From NCBI GenBank assembly GCA_903895475.1, contig CAITUF010000229.1:1-5854 (forward strand): a stretch of DNA of 5,854 bases, written 5' to 3'. Both the position numbers and the translations under genes were made by a program. This DNA comes from an uncultured Opitutia bacterium (lineage in GTDB: Bacteria; Verrucomicrobiota; Verrucomicrobiia; Opitutales; UBA953). The notes beneath the pieces are model-generated. The model worked only from the letters and a program-made list of their open reading frames with translations, was not told where the DNA came from and did not search any database. Shown piece by piece: positions 1-4,786 of the stretch (position 1 is its first letter; every line of letters begins with the position of its first letter).

Positions 1-795
1 CAATGCTATAGACTCGTCGTCGATGCGGGAGACGTCATCGGAGGCCTTGAGCAACTTAGGCAGTACCTCCCCGAGGCCATCGGCGCCTAAGCCCGCATCG
101 AGTTGCCCCAGCAAGGCGCCCAGCTCCTGAGCGCGCGAAGCCCGGGCATGGTCGCGGTCCAGTTTGGCCACCGCGTCGTCGGATAAATCCAGTGAATTTA
201 GCTTTTCCAATTGTGAACGCAGGAACGCTTCCTCGTCTTCGGAAAGTTTTTCTGCACCAGCGGCCTCGTCGGCCTCGCGCAGTAGGCTCAAGCGCTGGCG
301 CCAGCCAGCACGATAGGTGGCCAAGCCTTTGCCCAGTCCGGCATGCAGGTCGAGCATCGCCAGCTGCGTCTCGGCGCGCATCAGCTTCTGCGGCTCGCCA
401 GGCCCGTGGAAATCAATCCAGAGTTCTCCGAGCTGTTGCAGCTGCGCCAGCGTGGCCGATCCACCGTTGATGGAGATCCGTCCGGCCTTGCTCGCATGGA
501 CCGAGCGCTTCAGCAGCAGCAAGCCCTCATCGCAAACCGGTAAATCCAGCTCCTGCAGTAAAACATCGAAGCGCGGGTCCTCGCCGATTTCGAACTCCGC
601 CTCGACGACGCTTTCATCGGCTCCCTTACGCACGACCGTCTTCGCTGCCCGATGGCCAGCGAGTAAAGACAAGGCCCCGAGCAGCACGGATTTGCCAGCG
701 CCTGTCTCGCCCGTGACCACAGTGAAGCCTGCGCCTAACTCCAGCTCAGCCCGGTCCATCAAGGCGAGGTCGCGAATGACGAGGCGACGAATCAT
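1..795 (-). CDS. recN: DNA repair protein RecN, N-terminal 265 codons (cut by window edge)
   Basis: RecN is an SMC-like ATPase that acts early in repair of DNA double-strand breaks, on the nucleoid in the cytoplasm. Translating the minus strand from the ATG at 795-793 gives an open frame to the left edge. It starts MIRRLVIRDLALMDRAELEL, the usual RecN opening, and has a Walker A motif GETGAGKS at residues 29-36. A conserved 'SINGG' segment lies at 108-112, followed by the Q-loop-like region FHGPGEPQ (129-136). From about residue 155 the sequence becomes charged and helical (for example FLRSQLEKLN, 191-200), as expected for the first arm of the coiled coil. The rest of the coiled coil, the signature motif and Walker B lie outside the window; full-length RecN is usually about 550 residues. 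The start overlaps the yggS stop as ATGA, suggesting translational coupling. The HGPGEPQ segment departs from the HGQHEHQ-like form I know from other RecN proteins. Identity is nearly certain. Confidence 0.95.
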   Translation of the reverse strand, partial: MIRRLVIRDLALMDRAELELGAGFTVVTGETGAGKSVLLGALSLLAGHRAAKTVVRKGADESVVEAEFEIGEDPRFDVLLQELDLPVCDEGLLLLKRSVHASKAGRISINGGSATLAQLQQLGELWIDFHGPGEPQKLMRAETQLAMLDLHAGLGKGLATYRAGWRQRLSLLREADEAAGAEKLSEDEEAFLRSQLEKLNSLDLSDDAVAKLDRDHARASRAQELGALLGQLDAGLGADGLGEVLPKLLKASDDVSRIDDESIAL

Positions 796-1490
796 AGCGC
801 CGGGCGAGAGCCGTAGAGGGCGGAGCCGACGCGGACGCAGGTCGAGCCCTCGGCGATGGCGATTTCAAGGTCGCCGCTCATACCCATGGAAAGCTCGGGG
901 AGTTTCACGCCAAAGCGCGTCTCCAAATCATCCCGACAACGGCGCAACTCGGCGAAGGTCCGCCGGGCGACCGCCGGATCATCCGACAACGGTGCGATGG
1001 CCATCAGTCCGATGACCTTGAGGGACCGGTGCAGCAGCAAGGCCTCCAGCACCGCAGGGGCCTCGGCAAGGTCGCAGCCAAACTTTGCTGGGTCGTCCCC
1101 GGAGTTAACCTGGACATAAACCTCGCGCGTCAGGCCGAGTTCGGTGGCGATCCGTCCTAAGCGGGCAGCCAATTCGGCTGAATCGACGGATTGCAGCACG
1201 TCGAAGGCTTGGAGTGCCTGTTTCGCTTTGTTGGACTGGAGATGCCCAATCAGCTCCCATCGGAGCCCAGCGGGCGCTTGGGGACGCTTTACGTGGGCTT
1301 CTTGTACCCGATTCTCCCCCACGGCCGCCAAACCAAAGCGGTGGGCATATTCGGCGGCTTCAACGGGATGGGTTTTGGTTACCGGTAACAGCCGAACCGA
1401 CGACGGTGAGCGCCCGCAAGCCTGACAGGCTTGAGCCATGCGCTCCAAAACGGCCTGGCAATGGCCTGTAAACTGGTCGTAGGTGACCAT
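792..1490 (-). CDS. yggS: YggS/PLPBP family pyridoxal 5'-phosphate homeostasis protein
   Basis: This 232-residue protein belongs to the YggS/PROSC (PLPBP) family: small cytosolic single-domain TIM-barrel proteins that bind pyridoxal phosphate and keep vitamin B6 and amino-acid pools balanced, with no established enzyme activity. The length is typical. The PLP-binding lysine is K39 in LLPVTKTHP (34-42). Other family marks are GENRVQEA (58-65), WELIGHLQSNK (78-88), the VNSG...KFG block (128-138), GLMAI (161-165), LSMGMSGDLEIAI (200-212) and the phosphate-binding GSTCVRVGSALYG (215-227). All expected blocks are present, so the protein should be functional. The ATG at 1490 has no Shine-Dalgarno sequence, but a promoter-like element places the likely transcription start on its A. 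The stop TGA overlaps the recN start by 4 bp. The gene is divergent from the LysR regulator. What the sequence shows is the family; the role is known from homologues. Confidence 0.95.
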   Translation of the reverse strand: MVTYDQFTGHCQAVLERMAQACQACGRSPSSVRLLPVTKTHPVEAAEYAHRFGLAAVGENRVQEAHVKRPQAPAGLRWELIGHLQSNKAKQALQAFDVLQSVDSAELAARLGRIATELGLTREVYVQVNSGDDPAKFGCDLAEAPAVLEALLLHRSLKVIGLMAIAPLSDDPAVARRTFAELRRCRDDLETRFGVKLPELSMGMSGDLEIAIAEGSTCVRVGSALYGSRPAL

Positions 1491-1496
1491 TTGAGC

Positions 1497-1526
1497 AGTA
1501 TGAACACCCTAACGCCCGGGAGTCAA
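1497..1526 (-). promoter_or_regulatory. Candidate sigma70 promoter of yggS-recN, leaderless geometry
   Basis: On the minus strand there is a -35 TTGACT (1526-1521; 5 of 6 to consensus), an 18-nt spacer and a -10 CATACT (1502-1497; 4 of 6). Six bases separate the -10 from the yggS ATG, so the predicted +1 falls on the A of the start codon (1490). This agrees with the absence of any purine-rich Shine-Dalgarno sequence ahead of yggS. The assignment is by eye only. Confidence 0.5.
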
Positions 1527-1556
1527 CGCCTGCTATTCGTTTAAAACAGCCGATTT

Positions 1557-1584
1557 TTGAGCCCTTAATTAGCCCTTCTACACT
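1557..1584 (+). promoter_or_regulatory. Candidate promoter of the lysR gene
   Basis: TTGAGC (1557-1562, -35) and TACACT (1579-1584, -10; 4 of 6 to consensus) are separated by 16 nt, predicting a start near 1591 and a leader of about 38 nt. The -10 lies inside the T-N11-A dyad at 1574-1590, which fits autorepression. A weaker alternative is TTGAAG (1584-1589) with AGTAAT (1608-1613). Confidence 0.35.
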
Positions 1585-1590
1585 TGAAGG
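1574..1590. promoter_or_regulatory. Putative LysR-box operator (T-N11-A dyad)
   Basis: CCTTC-N7-GAAGG is a perfect five-base-pair dyad with a seven-base centre. It embeds T1576-N11-A1588, the classical core of LysR-type binding sites. It lies about 40-55 bp upstream of the lysR start codon, in the divergent spacer shared with yggS, and covers the candidate lysR -10. Position and form suit an autoregulatory site; binding itself is inferred. Confidence 0.4.
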
Positions 1591-1600
1591 CTCTTCCCAT

Positions 1601-1616
1601 TAGATTTAGTAATCTA
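1601..1616. repeat. Palindrome TAGATT-TAGT-AATCTA before lysR
   Basis: This is a perfect inverted repeat with six-base arms and a four-base centre. It ends on the first base of the lysR Shine-Dalgarno sequence (AGGA, 1616-1619). It could be a second operator half of the LysR site, centred about 26 bp from the first dyad, or a weak hairpin in the leader that affects ribosome access. The arms are AT-rich, so RNA pairing would be weak and a DNA-level role is more likely. Confidence 0.4.
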
Positions 1617-1619
1617 GGA
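1616..1619 (+). promoter_or_regulatory. Shine-Dalgarno sequence deciding the lysR start
   Basis: AGGA lies nine bases before the ATG at 1629. It supports this start over the in-frame TTG at 1584, which has no purine-rich sequence at the right distance. Confidence 0.6.
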
Positions 1620-1628
1620 ACTCTCACC

Positions 1629-2534
1629 ATGCACATCGAGAACCTAAAGATTTTCCGGGACCTGGTTGATAACGAAAGCTTTTCGAAGGCCGCGAAGTTG
1701 AACGCCATCACCCAGTCGGCCGTCAGCCAGCAACTCCGGTCGATGGAGAAGCACTTCAACGTCCTCATCGTGGATCGCAGCCAGAAGCAGTTCCGCCTCA
1801 CCCGCGAAGGTCGCAGCCTGTACGAAGCCTCCAAGGACATCCTGAATCGCTACGAACAGGTCGCCAGTGAAATGCAGGAAATGCGCAAGGTCGTCAGCGG
1901 CACCGTTCACGTCTCGACGATCGTCTCGATTGGCCTCCACGAACTACCCCCCTACGTGAAGCGCTTCATGCAGGAGTTCCCCCACGTCAATGTACGCATC
2001 GAATACCGTCGCTCCAACCTCGTCTACGAAGACGTTGTCTCGAGTGCCGTCGACTTCGGCCTCGTAGCGTTCCCGCAGAAGTATCGTCAGGTGGAAATCA
2101 TTCCTTTTATGGAAGACCAGCTCGTCGCCATCTGCGCCCCCAAGCACAAGCTCGCCTCGAAAAAGGAAATTGATCTCGCCGACCTGCAAGGCTGTAAGTT
2201 CATCGGTTTCGACCAGGACATCCCGACCCGCAAGGCACTCGACCAATTCTTCCGTGAGCAGCGTATCGAACTCGAACCGACGATGGAGTTCGATAATATC
2301 GAAACGCTCAAGCGCGCCGTGGAAGTCGATGCCGGCGTAGCGCTCGTCCCCGAAGGCACCATTCGATCCGAGATTGAGCAAGGCACGCTCGTGAAGCTGC
2401 GCCTGCGTGATCGCCGCGTGGCTCGTCCCTTGGCTATCCTGCACCGCAAAGGCCGCGTCCTGACGCCAGCCATGAAGCGCTTCATGGCGCTCATGCTTAA
2501 CGGCCTGAACGGAAAAAGCGCCGAAGTTTCTTAA
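1629..2534 (+). CDS. LysR-family transcriptional regulator
   Basis: This 301-residue protein is a DNA-binding regulator of the LysR type, acting in the cytoplasm as an oligomer that responds to a small molecule. The winged helix-turn-helix spans about residues 1-60, opening MHIENLKIFRDLVDNESFSK, with the recognition helix around 26-41 (AITQSAVSQQLRSMEK) and the wing near RLTREG (56-61). A linker helix follows (about 62-88), then a periplasmic-binding-protein-like effector domain (about 91-294), beginning with VHVSTIVSIGLHELP (93-107), the first ligand loop. Length is standard. I chose the ATG at 1629 because it has AGGA nine bases upstream and gives the normal family N-terminus; an upstream in-frame TTG at 1584 would add 15 residues unlike the family and would overlap the candidate promoter. 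The gene diverges from yggS-recN and converges on the membrane protein gene. The effector is not identifiable; CysB/CysL-like ligand classes are only a guess. Likely autoregulated through the upstream dyads. Confidence 0.93.
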   Translation: MHIENLKIFRDLVDNESFSKAAKLNAITQSAVSQQLRSMEKHFNVLIVDRSQKQFRLTREGRSLYEASKDILNRYEQVASEMQEMRKVVSGTVHVSTIVSIGLHELPPYVKRFMQEFPHVNVRIEYRRSNLVYEDVVSSAVDFGLVAFPQKYRQVEIIPFMEDQLVAICAPKHKLASKKEIDLADLQGCKFIGFDQDIPTRKALDQFFREQRIELEPTMEFDNIETLKRAVEVDAGVALVPEGTIRSEIEQGTLVKLRLRDRRVARPLAILHRKGRVLTPAMKRFMALMLNGLNGKSAEVS

Positions 2535-2535
2535 G

Positions 2536-3141
2536 TCAGACCCGGGCCGAACGTTCGAGGCGACGGGCTAACGCAAAGCCCGGAAGGGCTTGCGCAAAGA
2601 AGAAACCGAAGCCGACCCACAGCAACGCATCGGCGTCAACGCCGGTCAAGGCCGACGCCGCCAAGCCCCACCAGAGGATGGCACCTACCAAGGGTTCTGG
2701 TGCCCGCTTGAGGCTAGCACGGGCGAGTGACCAAGCGCCGAAGAGGGCCGCCGCCAACCCAGCGGTCGCCGCCGCGGAGAGATGCCCCAAGGCGAAGTGG
2801 GCGTAGAGTAGAAACCCCTGTGCAACCAATAAGCCGCCGAGGATCGCTGAGCTAACCCGGAACTGATGCGGGAAGAGTGCGAACTGGGCACGGTGGGCAC
2901 GGAGATAAAGGACCGTGGCGATAACGGCCATCGCCAAGGTCAGGGACCAGATATAACGGAGTCCGCTGATCGGCATGACGAATTTATCAATCGCCCACTG
3001 CGCCAAGAAGCACTTCGCCAAAATCAGCGACCAGAGGGCCCCTAGCCGATCGACGACCACGACTTCCCGATAGGCACGCTCGACCGACAAGGAGAGCTCC
3101 GTGTCAGAATCAGCAGGCAAGGAAGACGGCAAAGGCGCCAT
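2536..3141 (-). CDS. Predicted multi-pass inner-membrane protein of unknown function
   Basis: This 201-residue protein is not one I recognise. A soluble, acidic N-terminus (about 1-30, containing DSDTELSLSVERAYREVVVV) is followed by roughly six hydrophobic segments: 33-52, 62-80, 97-116, 121-140, 151-166 and 172-192. Short positively charged loops lie between some of them (RAHRAQF 81-87, RASLKRAPEP 141-150), and the tail is basic (ARRLERSARV). No catalytic or transporter signature is visible. The ATG at 3141 has GAAGG seven bases upstream. The gene lies 59 bp downstream of the 482-aa conserved gene on the same strand with no terminator between them, so co-transcription is likely. Its stop is one base from the lysR stop. 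The reading frame is convincing from its length, hydrophobic periodicity and tight packing; function is unknown. Confidence 0.8.
   Translation of the reverse strand: MAPLPSSLPADSDTELSLSVERAYREVVVVDRLGALWSLILAKCFLAQWAIDKFVMPISGLRYIWSLTLAMAVIATVLYLRAHRAQFALFPHQFRVSSAILGGLLVAQGFLLYAHFALGHLSAAATAGLAAALFGAWSLARASLKRAPEPLVGAILWWGLAASALTGVDADALLWVGFGFFFAQALPGFALARRLERSARV
2573..2594. other. Stem-loop with GGAA loop near the lysR / membrane-gene 3' ends
   Basis: AAGCCC-GGAA-GGGCTT is a perfect six-base-pair stem, extendable by GC/GC with one bulged A, closed by a GNRA-type tetraloop on the plus strand. It lies about 40 bp past the lysR stop, inside the 3' end of the opposing gene. No T-tract follows on either strand, so it is not a standard intrinsic terminator. 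It might mark or protect the lysR mRNA 3' end, or be chance in GC-rich coding sequence. Confidence 0.3.
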
Positions 3142-3148
3142 GAGAAGG

Positions 3149-3153
3149 CCTTC
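3149..3153 (-). promoter_or_regulatory. Shine-Dalgarno sequence of the membrane protein gene
   Basis: GAAGG lies seven bases before the ATG at 3141 on the minus strand. It is half of a ten-base palindrome GAAGGCCTTC (3144-3153), and a CACCG/CGGTG inverted repeat (3153-3157, 3168-3172) abuts it upstream. Local structure could therefore limit ribosome access. Confidence 0.45.
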
Positions 3154-3200
3154 ACCGTGAGGGCTTCCGGTGCGCCTGCAACCTTAGGCCGTCGTTTAAC

Positions 3201-4649
3201 TCAGGAAAACCAGCGCTTAGAACGCTTAATTTCCACCGCCACTTCCGGCGGCACTTCCTTCTCCCAGCCCACATACCCCTGGCGGATACGCTCCGCCAAG
3301 GTGCGCGGCTGGCAAGCCAAGGCGGCGGGACTGGCCCCCGTGATGGGGATGAGGAAACCATTATTGCGGAGGTGCTCAAAGAGGCCCGCGACTTTGGGCC
3401 GGACCTGCACGTCGGCCGCCGTGACGACTGCATCGAGGGCGACCTGATAGGTCTCCGGAAAACAGACCAAGCAGGCGACGGGATCCGAAATCAGTCGGCG
3501 TAGCTGGTCGCCGCGCATCGGGTAAACCATCACCTTAACGCCATCCTTGAACAGACGGCCACAAGCCTCGAGCACGCCGCCTTCGAGATGCGTGTAGTGT
3601 GCAGGATTAAAGAGGTCCACGAGGTTGTTCATACCCGCGATGAGCGTGACGTCGCCGGTCGTATGAAGACGGAAGTAGGCAGGGAGGCGATACCAGCCGC
3701 GATGGCGAGTTACCAGCAAAGGACGGCCCACCGCCGCCACTAGGCTGATGCGTGCGTCGATTTCCTCTTCGGAGGCATTTTCTTGGCCCACGCACATTTC
3801 GTAGAGCGTGATGGTGTCAGCGCTCGGTGGCTGCGCACCTTGGGCGCAGCTAATCATGTCTTCATTGACTAGGGACAAGGGCCGGAAGGTGCCACGGGCG
3901 ACCAAGACGGACTTTTTGTAAAAGAACTCGCCCGCTACCGCCGGCAAGCCGCGCTCATCGAACAATACCGCATCGGTCAGCCCGAGGCGGACGAGCCGCA
4001 CCAAGGCCGTACGGTTATCGAAGCCCGGGAAACCCGGCCCACTGAAATGCACAAAATCTACCTCCACCCGACCGGCGCCGACGTCCTCGATGATAGCCTG
4101 CACGAATTCATCGATGGACGAGCGCTGATGTAAGGCCGCGTGAATGAGGTTCACGCCGACCATGCCGAGCGCGTCCTGCTGGCGGCCGGCATCACGATCC
4201 CACAGGCGCAGGTGTAGGATAACGTCGCTCGGTGCCGCCCCAGGCTCTGACTGAAAGCGCATGCCCATCCAGGAATGTCCCTGCCCTTTGCCATCGTGCG
4301 GCGTCGTGGCCACGGTGTCAGCAAAAGCAAAAAAGCGGGTGGAGGCATCGCGCTCGGTGGCGAGGCGATCGACCAGCAAGCCGTACTCATGCTCCATCAT
4401 TTGCTCGAGACGTTCGCGCGAGACATAGCGCTGCGGATGGCCATAGATGGCATCGCTAACCCGCATGTCGTAAGCGGACATGCTCTTGGCGACTGTGCCT
4501 GAAGCCCCGCCGGCCTTAAAGAAATGCCGGACGACTTCCTGACCAGCGCCAATCTCCGCGAACACCCCATAGGCGGAGCGGTCGAGGTTGATGGCCAGCG
4601 CCTTGCGGGCGGTCACCGCACCAGGCTGCTCATGAGTATTCTCGGACAT
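3201..4649 (-). CDS. Conserved ~480-residue protein of uncharacterised family
   Basis: This 482-residue protein has a strongly patterned N-terminal block: ALAINLD (17-23), YGVFAEIGAGQEVVRHFF (27-44), KAGGASGTVAKSMSAYDM (45-62) and SDAIYG (65-70). Further conserved-looking segments are SWMGMRFQ (126-133), HLRLWDRD (146-153), VDFVHFSGPGF (197-207), EFFYKKSVLVARGTFRP (241-257), GMNNLVDLFNPAHYTHLEGG (339-358) and CFPETYQVALD (396-406). I recall this pattern from a family found in several phyla whose database labels vary (including nicotinate-nucleotide adenylyltransferase and TonB-dependent receptor). Neither label is supported here: there is no signal peptide, TonB box or beta-barrel pattern, and no NadD nucleotide-binding motifs (GGxFDPxHxGH, ISSTxIR). 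The protein looks soluble and cytosolic. The ATG at 4649 is chosen because it places the conserved block at the usual distance; the next methionine (57) would delete that block. No Shine-Dalgarno sequence is seen. It is divergent from sppA and probably co-transcribed with the membrane protein gene. Function is unknown. Confidence 0.9.
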   Translation of the reverse strand: MSENTHEQPGAVTARKALAINLDRSAYGVFAEIGAGQEVVRHFFKAGGASGTVAKSMSAYDMRVSDAIYGHPQRYVSRERLEQMMEHEYGLLVDRLATERDASTRFFAFADTVATTPHDGKGQGHSWMGMRFQSEPGAAPSDVILHLRLWDRDAGRQQDALGMVGVNLIHAALHQRSSIDEFVQAIIEDVGAGRVEVDFVHFSGPGFPGFDNRTALVRLVRLGLTDAVLFDERGLPAVAGEFFYKKSVLVARGTFRPLSLVNEDMISCAQGAQPPSADTITLYEMCVGQENASEEEIDARISLVAAVGRPLLVTRHRGWYRLPAYFRLHTTGDVTLIAGMNNLVDLFNPAHYTHLEGGVLEACGRLFKDGVKVMVYPMRGDQLRRLISDPVACLVCFPETYQVALDAVVTAADVQVRPKVAGLFEHLRNNGFLIPITGASPAALACQPRTLAERIRQGYVGWEKEVPPEVAVEIKRSKRWFS

Positions 4650-4655
4650 ATCGGA

Positions 4656-4661
4656 ATGGTA
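4656..4661 (-). promoter_or_regulatory. Possible -10 element of the 482-aa gene, leaderless geometry
   Basis: TACCAT (4 of 6 to the -10 consensus) on the minus strand is six bases from the ATG at 4649, which would put +1 on the start codon, as seen for yggS. No good -35 exists at 16-18 nt, and no Shine-Dalgarno sequence precedes the gene. This is a weak call made mainly because of the repeated geometry. Confidence 0.25.
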
Positions 4662-4786
4662 GCCCGCTCAGGCGACAGAAACCAGCGGAAAGGGGTGACA
4701 AAATGGCGACTTTGGATTGGCGAAACGTAGGCAGCCGAGCACAGTGATAGACAAATCCCCCCCAGCACCCCGCTCACCATTATCCC

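Noticed and set aside
317..1015. 232-codon open frame on the plus strand across recN and yggS
   Set aside because: Its translation is low-complexity, rich in Ser, Arg and Pro, and it is antisense to two clear genes.
1584..1628. In-frame TTG extension of lysR by 15 residues
   Set aside because: The added residues are not seen in LysR proteins, the extension would cover the candidate promoter and palindrome, and the ATG at 1629 has a good SD.
1944..2444. 166-codon open frame on the minus strand inside lysR
   Set aside because: It lies wholly antisense to a convincing LysR gene, has no recognisable domain, and its length is explained by codon bias of the real gene.
4704..4723. Repeated TGGCGA (4704-4709, 4718-4723) and a CCGCT/AGCGG inverted repeat (4664-4688) in the sppA divergent spacer
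   Set aside because: Short, widely spaced and expected by chance in GC-rich DNA; no link to a promoter could be made.
4757..4763. C7 tract upstream of sppA as a phase-variable promoter element
   Set aside because: Seven bases is short for slipped-strand switching and no convincing -35/-10 pair flanks it.
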